Source: Enoplolaimus lenunculus
Lineage: Eukaryota; Nematoda; Enoplea; Enoplida; Thoracostomopsidae
Direction: 5' to 3'
DNA: 64,000 nucleotides
NCBI GenBank assembly: GCA_030248215.1
Contig: JASANG010003576.1
Coordinates: 104,239-168,238, forward strand
Shown here: positions 46,066-57,029 of the stretch, one piece after another
Layout: every line of letters starts with the position of its first letter
How positions within the stretch are numbered: the stretch's first letter is position 1
The notes under the pieces: generated by a model
Told to the model about the DNA's origin: nothing
Databases searched by the model: none
What the model saw: only the letters and a program-made list of their open reading frames with translations
Made by a program: the position numbers and the translations under genes

Positions 46066-47546
46066 AAAGTAATAGTACAATCTCTATAGGAACGCGAAGA
46101 ATGTGAGCAAATGGAATGCCATATATTGTTGCTGCCTTTCAAAAAGTCACAAATATTTTTCAATTTAACAGCATATATATTTCAGGGGTCTAACACTTAT
46201 TTTTTGCGCATACGGTAAAAACAACTTAAAATTCAAATTTTTCGACATTATCTGGTTTCAAGTTTCTTATGAAAATTGTAGACGGGTAAAGAATCACAAA
46301 TTTTTACTCGCGCTTTGAAATTCTTTTACCCGCAGGTATTACCGGCGCCAAAATTTTCTTACGTGCAGCTCTGCTGTAAGTAAACCTAAAGGCGCCAAGA
46401 AAAGCCAGCCTCGCTTGAAAAGTTTTGGTCCCTTAGAAAAGCTTTAGCCGCACTTGTTAGCTTGCAATTTCAAATGCGTTCTCTTCTAATATTGTTTTGC
46501 ATTCACCTAATAGTTTAAGCTTTTACGGACCCAAGCGACTCCTAAGGAGGGTTGATTTGACTCGACAATTTTTTGCAGTATAAATAATTGAATCGGTTTA
46601 GTTATGGGTACCAAACTGAACGCTTCTTAATAGAGCGGAAAGCTTCTGACGATGTGCCAGCTTTCATAGCACAAATGCAAAGCAGTGCCATTATATTTAA
46701 CGCTGGGGTCACTGGAGGGTGTTGCCTCCCCAAATTTCGGTTGTTCTTCTGTTGAAATTTGAAGCGAACGCCCCAGGTATTGTAGTAGAACCTCCATCAA
46801 ATTGTATCTTGTGCATAACATCGTAAAATCAACGATATTTTCATATATATTCAACAACGCAATTGGTATAGAAAACACTGTTTGCACTTTTGCAACAACT
46901 TGAAGCTGAAATATTGCAAACTGCAACTTTACACACGGACTCAATCGTATCAACAAGCACTATTGCAAAATCCTTGAATAGTTTATACTCGAAACGCCAG
47001 AGGTGTGATCCAAGGGAACACTCAGGAAACGGTCCGTTAATAGGGACCAAGATCAAAGTTCTGCATTAAGATTTGATGCTAGAATTGGACTTGTCCTCTC
47101 GGTTGCTTCACTCACAAGTTTTTGTACCACTACATATCGCGCAGCCCCCTATGACAAATTTCTTGGTCCGCTACTACGAAATACACATCTAAAGAAACGT
47201 CAACCGAGCATTTTTAGTTAAGAAGAAAAGGTCAAATGCTATGAAATTGCAATGTTGATGAAGCTTGTCAAGAGGTTAATATAGTGCTTGTCGCGTTTCA
47301 AAAATGTATTTTCAGTAAATTAAACAAATATGTTTTTCAGAGATATCATTTTGAAGCATGCAATTGCGCATGCGGTTTAGACGAGAAAAGTTATTATCGA
47401 ATGTATTGCACTAAAACTAAAACATATACTTTTCATTCGAGTACTGTGTCATTTTATACAGTGACAAAAATGCAATGTTTTTTAATAAAGTTTGGGCGCC
47501 CACAATACGTAATTTGGATTTGACAGTGTTTCCCATAGTGTATATA
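46066..47546. other. Left-arm unique region
   Basis: Contains the unassigned frame at 46627-46956; otherwise nothing recognised. The mirror is 60181-61660. Confidence 0.4.
46627..46956 (-). other. Unrecognised 109-codon open frame, left arm
   Basis: Frame with a hydrophobic middle (LQVVAKVQTVFSIPIALLNI) and a polar C-terminus (STEEQPKFGEATPSSDPSVK). The mirror copy on the right arm (60769-61100) breaks the frame near 60950 by a small indel. No family recognised, and no start context or splice partner. It could be an exon of an unknown gene or chance. Confidence 0.2.
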
Positions 47547-48453
47547 CTGCTGTGACCCGAATAAGACGGGGATGTAATCGTGTAAGACATGCTTGTCCTA
47601 ATGCATATGCAGTATTTGCAATGCACATTGTATAGTTTGCTTGCCGGAAGAAAACAGAAAATAGGGCCAATGTGTTAAAGGACAGGGGCGGAACAGTATT
47701 ATAAGCATATTTCTAAGCGTAAGCATAAGCCCCTAAGCGTAAGAATAAGCATATTATCAAGCCTGTGAAAATTGGTGCATGTAAGCATGTAAGACGTGCT
47801 TGTCCGCTATGTGCACATCACATGCAATACACTGCAGTGCACTGTATGTGTGCTAGCCGGCAGCATACGGTCGACACATAGTCGATGATAGAACCAATTG
47901 GACAGGCGGGCTACGTTGTGCAGTTGTAGAGCTCTTGTTTCGGAATTCTACGGCTGCTGGTTCGATCCCCACGCTGTAGGTCGCTCTTAAAGCTGGATAA
48001 ATAAAAGGTCTAAAGTTCCAGTTCCTACCTAGACTGGCAGTGGGTAAGAGGGGAGTCCCCATTTTGAGTCCTAATCAATAGGAGTCCGCATCCCTAATAA
48101 GAGTCCGTAAGCGTAAAGGTTACCTAATTAGAGTCCATAAAATGTCAATTATCTCTAATTGTAGTGCATAAAATGACTCCAGAACCAAATTAATGTTTAG
48201 TCGGAAACTTGAAAGTATACTAATGTTTTGAAAGTGCATCATAAGTATAACCTTGCATTATCGCTCAAGTTTTTGATACAAGACAAACGTTTAATTCAAC
48301 GAATAGTGGCAATACCAAATATATATATCAGCAACGAAGGGCGGCGAAGGCCGGGTGAAAAATAAATAACTGTCCGTAATAGAATAACAGGGGGTAACCT
48401 CTGGAGAGGCCAAAAATAAATATCAACCTCAACTCTTATTCGAGTCACTAAAG
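47547..48453 (+). mobile_element. TA-flanked MITE interrupted by SINE and MITE insertions, left arm
   Basis: CTGCTGTGACCCGAATAAGA at 47547 is the left inverted end. The element resumes at 48043 (GGTAAGAGGGGAGTCC) and ends with CTTATTCGAGTCAC near 48453. The 465 bp between hold the SINE and a CAGGGGCGG-type fragment (about 47690-47755). Mirror copy 59264-60180. Confidence 0.75.
47762..48042 (+). mobile_element. tRNA-derived SINE, left arm of palindrome
   Basis: Contains a tRNA-like region (47905-47990) with a box A-like GTTGTGCAGTTGTAGAGC and a perfect box B GGTTCGATCCC at 47959-47969, followed by a tail ending CCTACCTAGACTGGCAGT. The SINE head (GTAAGACGTGCTTGTC at 47790) also occurs once more at about 47582-47660, separated by a CAGGGGCGG-type MITE end. 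The whole block interrupts a TA-flanked MITE, whose left end is at 47547-47577 and remainder at 48043-48453. Confidence 0.75.
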
Positions 48454-49586
48454 TGCTTCACGTATAAAACAAACCATAGAACAATGGAATCTTCTGCGAC
48501 ATGGCATGTTGCAAATATTTCAATTCAAACATAATGACTGGCTTCTGAAATCACTTTAATCTTTTGATCAAAACACGTGAACGCCAAATGTCAGTCATTG
48601 TCATAAGAATATGGTAACCGTTAGTTTTATATCAATGAGGCATAATGAGCCTACAGTTTCAGTTAGACGAAGGTCAGTATATATGCCTGAACGATTAATT
48701 TGTGATATATCAATTTTAGTCAGTGAATTAGGTATATACTTAAACTTAAGTACGCTTTCAATAATAGCAAAATGGTTAAGTAAATACTTAACGCGTACAA
48801 AGTTCTACGTTGCACTTAAGTATGGTTTCAGAAAATCAAGTAAGTATTGACTAGTAAATTTTATTTATTAAGTAATTTTACATTTTACTCGTCAAAAACT
48901 TATATGCCACGTATTGTAATTTCTGAATTTGTGGTCGTATTTTGTTTATTCAACATATTAATGTGTAAATTTGTAAAACAATCCAGCTACCGCCGAAATA
49001 TGTGGAGACAGGGTAGGGCTGAGTGTTATATGTACTATATTGGGTTAATAAACCAAGAATCAGCTCTTTCTGCAAAATATTAAAGCTTTACACTTTAAAC
49101 TAAATTTTACATACCGAATAAGCAAATAGCAGAAGTAAAAACCCTACCGTTTTGCGTTTGTACCTGTACGTAATTCATTAAAGAGTAAACAATATTGTGT
49201 TCGTTCAGAGGATGAAAAATTTAGCGAACTTGAAATATTGCAAATACAAAATTTTTTAAAGATCATCAAATTACCACCTTTGCTTTTTAGTAATTGAAAA
49301 CTGTTTTAAATCGTGTGTCGTCTCGGAAACAATTTCAAATTGAGAAATACCCGTCAATCAAATGATGTTGCGATGAATCAGTAATACAAAAGTAAGCTAA
49401 AAATATCAAAATGGTTGTGTTTTTCCAAAAATAGGACAAAATCGAGCTTATCTTTAGACTGATCGATCGTGAAAGGCATTTCCACTGTCACCTTATGTAC
49501 CAGGACCAGTCTGTGAAAAACACGAATTAAATTATAATTGCTTTTATCTCAATTATTTGATAAGTAATTTGGCACATGTAAAACAT
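48454..49586. other. Left-arm unique region
   Basis: AT-rich with two adjoining short open frames (48611-49083) that are preserved in the mirror copy simply because the arms are nearly identical. No domain recognised. Words like AGTAAATACTTA recur at 48725-48850, and also at 39140-39230. Confidence 0.35.
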
Positions 49587-49751
49587 CAGGAGCGGACCGT
49601 TTTTCTGTGGGACTAGAAAAGAGTAAAGTTAAGCTTTAGACTAATTTTTTGCTTGGCTTAGTTTTAGGCTTAGGCATAGGAATACGTCTATTCTTACGCT
49701 TACGCTTAGGCTTAGGCTTAGGTATATGCTTATAATACTGTGCCGCCCCTG
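49587..49751. mobile_element. hAT-like MITE with CTAAGC repeats, left arm
   Basis: CAGGAGCGGACCGTTTTTCT at one end and, inverted, CAGGGGCGGCACAGTATTAT at the other. The interior holds (GCTTAGGCTTAG)-type repeats. 165 bp. Related copies: about 47690-47755, 33722-33830, 52740-52870, 54805-54945 and 30685-30765. An 8-bp target duplication was not found. Confidence 0.7.
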
Positions 49752-50692
49752 TTGTTTACAATAGCCAGTAAATTTAATGTTCGGTCCCTTTTCAATGCGT
49801 CAAAATAAATATAATTGCTAGAGCTTATACAATATTAAAAGATATTTATTTAATAAATATCCAGCTATCGTAACATTCGAATCTATCAGTTATTAATAGC
49901 GTCTGTTAAATCGACCCAAGTGCAAACGTTATCAGTGCTTTTAGGCAAAGAAGTTGTCCAATTTCGCTCAGTATATATTCATTTCTGTATAACAGCGTAC
50001 GAGAAATTTTGTCTATAATAGTTTAGACATTTAGTCCGTTGCCTAAATGCTTAAAAATCGTGTTATTACGATATCACTAAAACTGATATTTTTAAATGTC
50101 TTGCAACGTTTGCTTATATCTACGCTACAGCTTAAAATACGCTTCAGTAACAGTTCAGCGCTATAGTGAGCGGCGGGGCCAGGGTTTTATTCGGCAGGGG
50201 ATAACACCTCTTATGTAAAACTTTTTGCCTTCTAAGATCTGAAAAAAGTTCTTGATTCCACCAGCCAGTCAGCATTCCCCACGTCACTGTGGCACCATTT
50301 GATATTTTGTCGGCATGCACCGAATGTTTGCCTGCCGCATGTTTGGTCATTGTTACCAAACATGCAAAATACTAAATAATATATTATAATGCAAAAGTAA
50401 AAAATGAGATTATAACATATCGCAATCTAAACTTTAAGACGAAAGCGAATACACTATTTGCAGCAAGGAATAGCGTTTATATAACAAAAAATTGAAATAT
50501 TTTCAGCGATTTTTATGCCGTTTTGCATATTTTAAAGCAACTAATCTCCCTTTAAGCAACTTTTACTTTATTTACACAGTTCTAAAATGAGGTTAGCAAG
50601 AGACAGAACAGCAAAACTGGATGAACGGTCAAAACTTTAAATATTGACTCTGGCGAAAACAGTTAAGCATGCTTAACTTTTTGAAATAAATT

Positions 50693-50904
50693 TACACTGC
50701 AAAAATGGTGAGGTAAATCGACTCCCTTCGATATAGGCTCTACGGGACTACACAAACTGAGCCAAATTCGACTGCGCCAGAATTAAATTCGACTCACTGA
50801 GTCACACTTTTGACTCTGGCGGAGTGGAATTTGACTGAGTTTGTGTAGTCCTGTAGAGCCTATCTCGTAAAGATTCAATTTTACTCATCGTTTTTTGCTG
50901 TGTA
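50693..50904. mobile_element. Foldback MITE just upstream of innexin, left arm
   Basis: 212 bp, nearly a perfect hairpin: TACACTGCAAAAATGGTGAG at the left against TCATCGTTTTTTGCTGTGTA at the right, and ATAGGCTCTACGGGACTACA against TGTAGTCCTGTAGAGCCTAT. The arms are about 100 bp with hardly any loop (ACTCACTGAGTCA at the middle). It ends 28 bp before the innexin ATG, so it forms the 5' leader or proximal promoter. Confidence 0.88.
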
Positions 50905-51331
50905 GAATTTTATTAATCAAATAGGGTTGAAAATGAAGTTTTTGAGCGACTTTTTTGGCCAAATTGAACCAACGTACGATGACAACTTCATTGATAGGCT
51001 CAACTATTGGTGGACCGCGCTGATAACTGTTTTTCTGTTGCTTATGATTGGAAGCTTTCAGTTTGGAGGTAAGTTAAAGATTTGAACATTAATTATTCAC
51101 AATTTCAGACTTTCCACACTGAGTTGTTCGTTAATAAGTTGAGCCTTTCAACCAATATAGTTTAAACTATACAGCAAAACACTATGTTTGAAAAACAGCT
51201 CTGTAAAGTAGAATTGTAAATTACACCTACTTTCCATAACAACATTTATTCTATGTTGGTATTCTTACCTAAATGCATTCGTATTAGGGGCGTTATAGCT
51301 ATAATATATCGATATGTTGAAAAACGATATG

Positions 51332-51785
51332 TACTGTAGTGACCCGAATAAGAGTGTGTGGGGTAATAAGAGGGGTCCCATTTTGAGTCCAAATCAATAG
51401 AAGTCCATATCCCTAATAAGAGTCGGAAGCGGATAGAGTCCATAAATTTTAATTAGAGTCCATGAAGGTCAGTTATTCCTCATTGCAATGCATAAATGAC
51501 TCCAGGATCAAATATAATTGAGTTCGAAACTTTAAGGCGTACTTAAATTTTGAAAGTACATTCCTAAAGTATAACTCTTGCATGATCGTCTGAAGCTATC
51601 GACGCAAGACAAATAAATTCGTTTAATTCTACGGACATTTGCAGGACCGGAATATATATCAGTAGCGAAAGGTAGCGGAGCGTGGTTTAAAAATAAATAC
51701 AGCTCCGTAACCGAATAACAAGGCAGTACCCTCTGGAGATGCCAAATAAAGAGCTCGCCCACTCTCTTTCTGTCGCTTCGGTATA
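51332..51785 (+). mobile_element. TA-flanked MITE in innexin intron 1, left arm
   Basis: TA then CTGTAGTGACCCGAATAAGA at 51334. The family order follows to CCTCTGGAGATGCCAAATAA, with a diverged right end just before innexin exon 2 (51802). Mirror copy 55937-56392. Confidence 0.75.
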
Positions 51786-52439
51786 TTTTTGTTCTTTTAA
51801 GGCACACCAATCTACTTGCTGGGAATACTGAAAGAATTCACTGATTTCTGGGATCAATACTTCCTTGATTATTGCTTTGTGGAAAAATACATACTTTTTA
51901 TCTCGTGGAATCATAGTCAGAATTCACAGATATTTTACGTTTTTTCTCATGTAATTAAGCTTTGTCCACCTATATAGTAACGTACTATGATTGTATAGTG
52001 GCTGCATCGAGGTGCGTGGGTTCATCATCTCCAAACTGCTTGTATCTTTTCGCGCTTAGACGAATCTGGAACATGTTGCGACATGAATTTTGTTTTAATA
52101 AATTTGGGAGTATTGCTTTTGTCAACAGTAAAAACCACAATATGTGCAAGTCATATTAACTAAAACAGTTGGTAAAACAGTTGGTACCTTCGCATAGCCT
52201 CTATCGTCTTTATATACGTAGAGTGCAACAGCATACTTGATCAGCTATTGATATCTTTACACTTCATTTTATTATCTGAAAATATTTAGACGTGTTCAAA
52301 TATTTGTCTAGTGTTATTATTGATTTTTGCATTTTTAATTTCTCAAATTTTCAGTTTAGGCCCTCCCTACTTATGTTAGGCTTTAAGCTTTTAGTTCTAA
52401 ACTTTTACCCCCCCCGAGTTTCGAGGTACAGGTAACAAT

Positions 52440-53690
52440 AAAAAAAAAAAGCAAAAACTTCATATATAAAAATTGCACGTCTATATAGAGCCAAACGAAT
52501 ACGAAATTTCAGAGCTATTTTAGATTTTATATTACCAAAAAATTCAGAAATTCAGACTATCAATGTTCCGTTATTGCTTTTCAAGCGTTCTTGTTTTACT
52601 GCCGCATTAATGACAACAGTCAATAACCAGTCAGTAGTGTTTTTTATAATGTTGTATTACCTATACGAATGTAAATAATATATAAGCAACTGTGCGTAGC
52701 ATAATCTCACGTAATAGTCTTATAAATTTTCGGCCAATGTATAGAACAAGGCTGGCAACAAACATATTCCAATCCAAGCCAAGTGTAAGCTAAGCCTCAG
52801 GCTAAGATAAAATTCTACAAGAACAACAGCTAGCTTACTCTATTCCAGTAACACAGAAAAACATTCCTTCCGTGAATTCTACATGTCTAACTTTCGAAGC
52901 AGCTATGGTGAGGTTAGCAATTTCTCTCTTTTTTCACTTGATTGTTGAACGGCAATGAATTTCTACAGCTCTTGAATATAGGTTTGGTTGGAAGTCGTTT
53001 TTGTCTATCAAGCTACCAAACGCTGTTAACTGATTGCATATACGAAAGCTTACTTAATATGATAAACGATAAGCTACAAAACGGTGGTCTATTATTTCAT
53101 CGAAAAAAAAAATTCGGCTTGCACGGCTCACATTTTCTAAGGCCAAACGCACACTGACGAATGTCAGAGCTATTTTTAGATTCTCATGACTAATCGAAAA
53201 ATTCAGAAATTCAGTACTATCAATGAATTTTGTTTATTTTGGCTTTTCAGCGTTTCGTCTGCGGCATGTAATTGGACACCAGTCAGGGAGTGTTTTGTTA
53301 TAATGTTGTATTACCTATGACGAATGTAAATCTACAGATTTAAGCAACGTGTGTACAGGTAGGTACAGTTTATAAATTGGCCAACGTACTAAATAGGCTG
53401 ACAAACATATTCCAATCCTAAACCAAGGTAAGCTAAGCCTCAGCTAAGATAAAATAACAAGGTATAGCTAGCTTACTCTATTCCAGTAACACAGAAAAAA
53501 TGGGTCTAACTTTCGAAGCAGCTACTGCGTTACAATTTCTCTCTTTTTTCACATGTTAGCAATGTGTTTGATAGCTTGAATATAGGTTTGGTTGAAGTCT
53601 TGTCTTTGTCTATCAAGCTACCAAACGCGTAACTCACTTGCACCATACCAAGTCTTACTTTTGCGAATACAATTAGTATATTTTCATTTC
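52440..53690 (+). repeat. Tandem duplication (about 620 bp) of innexin exon 3 and intron 3, left arm only
   Basis: About 52440-53055 and 53056-53690 are two direct copies carrying exon 3, intron 3 with its CTAAGCCTCAG MITE, and the sequence up to CAAGCTACCAAACGC. The right arm has only one copy (54600-55300). The copies differ from each other and from the right arm by many one- to five-base gaps. Confidence 0.8.
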
Positions 53691-54159
53691 CAGGCATAAT
53701 GTTCAAAGAGTGTCAATGGCGACGACACAAAAAATGTCAACACGACAGCGTGAAGCTAAAATTGAAACAATGCAATACACGTCAACAGTCAATAGAATGC
53801 GATATTTCAGACTAAAGCAATCCGTAGCAATATCGCTACGTTGCGCAAACAACAGCATTACGTACCCATTTTCTCATATTATAGTAAGTAATGTTTTATT
53901 GCGATTTACCAAAAAAACAATCAAATAATTAATAACAAAAATCAGACAAGTAAAATTCAAATGTCAGAAAGTTCGAAACTTATTACAGTTAAGCTTCTCA
54001 AATCATAAATCTATACAATAATTCAACCCCATTTCACCTAAAATATTTACAAGTAAAGTAATTAAAGATTCCGTATAACAAAAGTTGATAGTGTATAGGC
54101 GTTTAGAATCAGATACGTCAAATATGTTTCAGGAACGCAGGCCCAAAAGCCAACAAAAG

Positions 54160-54452
54160 CGCTCTCGCACAAAGCCAAACAACCGCTCAAACACACCAAT
54201 CAACCTCCCCCAAACACAAAAAAAAAAAAACCAAAGAAACACACACAAGAAAGAAAAAACCACAAAACAAAACAACCTAACCAAAAAAAAAGGAAAATCG
54301 CAAACCAGACAACAACAAACAAAACAAGCCAAACAACAAGCAACCAAAAACCAAAAAACAAAAACCAATAAAAAAAAAAAACAAAAAAGCGCCACAAAAA
54401 CGCACAAAACAACACAAAAGAACCAGACCCCCCCCAACACAAACACACCAAC
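54160..54452. repeat. A/C-only low-complexity DNA at the palindrome turn
   Basis: About 290 bp almost wholly A and C on the + strand (runs such as AACAAACAAAACAAGCC and ACCCCCCCCAACAC), with only scattered G and T. It begins next to the broken left innexin exon region and stops abruptly at the exact end of right-arm innexin exon 4. The strand bias and position suggest a sequencing or consensus failure at a hairpin turn. A real low-complexity spacer cannot be excluded. Confidence 0.8.
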
Positions 54453-56789
54453 CCGTTGCAAATCAATTGACTGTTCGACGTGTATTGCAATTGTTTCAAC
54501 GTTAGCTTCACGCTCGTCGTAGTTGACATTTTTTGTGTCAGTCGCCATTGACACAATCTTTTGAACATTAATGCCTGGAAAGTGAAAATATACTAACAAT
54601 TGTATTCGCAACAAGTAAGCTTTCGTATATGCAATCAGTTAACCAGCGTTTGGTAGCTTGATAGACAAAAACGACTTCCAACCAAACCTATATTCAAGAG
54701 CTGTAGAAATTACATTGCCGTTCAACCAATCAAGTGAAAAAAGAGAGAAATTGCTAACCTCACCATCAGCTGCTTCGAAAGTTAGACCCATGTAAAAATC
54801 ACGGAAGGAATGTTTTTCTGTGTTACTGGAATAGAGTAAGCTAGCTATACCTTAGTTCAATTTTATCTTAGCCTGAGGCTTAAGCTTACACTTTAGGCTT
54901 AGGATTAGGAATATGTTTGTTGCGGCCCTGTTCTATACATTGGCCGAAAATTTATAAGACCTATTACCGTGAGATTATGCTACGCACAGTTGCTTAAAAT
55001 CTGTAATTTTACATTCGTCATAGGTAATACAACATTATAACAAAACACTCACCTGACTGGTTATTGACTGTTGTCCAAATTACATGCGGCAAGTAAAACA
55101 AGAACGCTTGAAAAGCCAAAATAAACGGAACCCATTGATAGTACTGAATTTCTGAATTTTTTCGGTAATCGTGAGAATCTAAAAATAGCTCCTGAACATT
55201 TCAGTCATGTCGTTTGGCCTCTAAATATACGACCGTGCAACAAAATTTTTCAAATAATAATAGACCAAACCCAGTTTTGTCAGCTTAATCGTTTATCATA
55301 TTAATATTGTTACCTGTACCTCGAAACTCGGGGGGGTAAAAGTTTAGAATTTAAAGCTTAAAGCCTAACATAAGTAGGGAGGGCCTAACTGAATTTGAGA
55401 CATTAAAAATGCAAAGATCGTTTATAACACTAGACAAATATTTGAACACGTCTAAATATTTTAGATAATAAAATGAAGTGTAAAGTTATCAATAGCTGAT
55501 CAAGTATGCTGTTGCACTCTACGTATATAAAGACGATTAGAGGCTTTGCGAAGGTACCAACTGTTTTACCAACTGTTTTAGTTAATATGACTTGCACATA
55601 TTGTGGTTTTTACTGTTGACAAAAGCAATACTCCCAAATTTTTTAAAACAAAATTCATGTTCGCAACATATCCCGGATTCGTCTCAGCGCGAAAAGATAC
55701 AAGCAGTTTGGGGATGATGAACCCACGCACCTCGATGCGGCCCCTATCCGATTTTAGTACGTTACTATACAGTGGACAAAGCTTAATTACATGAGAAAAA
55801 ACGTAAAATACCTGGAATTTGACTGTGATTCCACGATAAAAAGTATGTATTTTCCACAAAGCAATAATCAATCAAGTATTGATCCCAGAAATCAGTGAAT
55901 TCTTTCGGTGTCCAGCAAGTGATTGGTGTGCCTTAAAAGAACAAAAATATACCGAAGCGACGAAGAGTGGGGGCTCATATTTATTTGGCATCTCCAGAGG
56001 GTACTGCCTTGTTATTCGGTTACGGACTGTTATTTATTTTTAAACCACGCTCCGCTACCTTTCGCTACTGATATATATCCGGTCCTGCAAATGTCCGTAG
56101 AATTAAACGTTTATTTGTCTTGCGTCAATAGCTTCAGCGATCATGCAAGGTTATACTTAGGAATGTACTTTCAAAATTTAAGTACGCCTTAAAGTTTCGA
56201 ACTCAATTATATTTGATCCTGGAGTCATTTATGCATTACAATGAGGAATAACTGACCTTCATGGACTCTAATTAAAATTTATGGACTCTATCCGCTTACG
56301 ACTCTTATTAGGGATATGGACTCCTATTGATTTGGACTCAAAATGGGACCCCTCTTATTACCCCACACACTCTTATTCGGGTCACTACAGTACATATCGT
56401 TTTTCAACATATCGATATATTATAGCTATAACGCCCCTCATACGAATGCATTTAGGTCAGAATACCAACATAGAATAAATGTTGTTATGGAAAGTAGGTG
56501 TAATTTACAATTCTACTTTACAGAGCTGTTTTTCAAACATAGTGTTTTGCTGTATCGTTAAACTATATTGGTTGAAAGCTCAACTTATTAACGAACAACT
56601 CAGTGTGGAAAGTCTGAAATTGTGAATAATTAATGTTCAAATCTTTAACTTACCTCCAAACTGAAAGCTTCCAATCATAAGCGACAGAAAAACAGTTATC
56701 AGCGCGGTCCACCAATAGTTGAGCCTATCAATGAAGTTGTCATCGTACGTTGGTTCAATTTGGCCAAAAAAGTCGCTCAAAAACTTCAT
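54453..56789 (-). CDS. Innexin gap-junction/hemichannel protein, 5' four exons, right arm
   Basis: Innexins form gap junctions and hemichannels in the plasma membrane of invertebrates. Exons on the - strand: 56789-56654, 55931-55812, 55178-55053, 54574-54453; phases 1, 1, 1, 0 agree and no stop occurs across 166 residues. Visible: N-terminus [19 protein letters not shown]1 [18 protein letters not shown]; first extracellular loop [19 protein letters not shown] and DYCFVENTY with its two conserved cysteines; the signature [19 protein letters not shown] leading into TM2; and the cytoplasmic loop [14 protein letters not shown]. The family usually has about 350-450 residues. TM3, the second loop, TM4 and the tail are missing because the sequence meets A/C-only DNA and then turns round. 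A foldback MITE ends 28 bp upstream of the ATG. Confidence 0.9.
54805..54945. mobile_element. CTAAGC-repeat MITE in innexin intron 3, right arm
   Basis: TTTTTCTGTGTTACTGGAAT, TTAGCCTGAGGCTTAAGCTT, GGCTTAGGATTAGGAATATG, TTGCGGCCCTG: the same layout as the 165-bp family. Indel-rich left-arm counterparts lie at about 52740-52870 and 53395-53500. Confidence 0.6.
55937..56392 (-). mobile_element. TA-flanked MITE, right-arm mirror copy in innexin intron 1
   Basis: Reverse complement of 51332-51785, ending TCTTATTCGGGTCACTACAG then TA at 56391-56392. A few single-base and indel differences from the left copy. Confidence 0.8.
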
Positions 56790-56817
56790 TTTCAACCCTA
56801 TTTGATTAATAAAATTC

Positions 56818-57029
56818 TACACAGCAAAAAACGATGAGTAAAATTGAATCTTTACGAGATAGGCTCTACAGGACTACACAAACTCAGTCAAATTCCACTC
56901 CGCCAGAGTCAAAAGTGTGACTCAGTGAGTCGAATTTAATTCTGGCGCAGTCGAATTTGGCTCAGTTTGTGTAGTCCCGTAGAGCCTATATCGAAGGGAG
57001 TCGATTTACCTCACCATTTTTGCAGTGTA
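56818..57029. mobile_element. Foldback MITE just upstream of innexin, right-arm mirror copy
   Basis: Reverse complement of 50693-50904 at the mirror position, effectively identical. As on the left arm it abuts the innexin start codon (56789). Confidence 0.88.

Larger units (their letters stand above)
50933..53890 (+). pseudogene. Innexin, partial and indel-laden copy on the left arm
   Basis: Exon 1 (50933-51068) is intact: [35 protein letters not shown], with a GTAAGT donor, phase 1. Exon 2 (about 51802-51929) has extra bases relative to the right-arm copy, so [11 protein letters not shown] becomes unreadable. Exon 3 appears twice (about 52512-52638 and 53172-53316), both with many short indels. 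Exon 4 (about 53696-53890) is recognisable by GTGTCAATGGCGAC but frameshifted, and may extend to a GTAAGT at 53884. The order and splice phases are as in the right copy. The density and style of the indels look like uncorrected read errors at least as much as decay. Confidence 0.8.

Noticed and set aside
47905-47990. A tRNA gene
   Set aside because: Box B is perfect, but the acceptor and anticodon stems do not pair well, and the region sits in a longer dispersed repeat, so it is a SINE.
48611-49083. Two adjoining open frames conserved between the arms, as evidence for a gene
   Set aside because: The whole arms are nearly identical, so conservation says nothing about coding; no domain or splice pattern seen.
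54129-54614. Frames rich in Phe, Leu, Val and Cys (- strand) or Lys, Gln, Asn and Thr (+ strand), looking like a membrane or basic protein
   Set aside because: They come from the A/C-only tract at the palindrome turn. Only the first part of the - strand frame, innexin exon 4, is real coding sequence.
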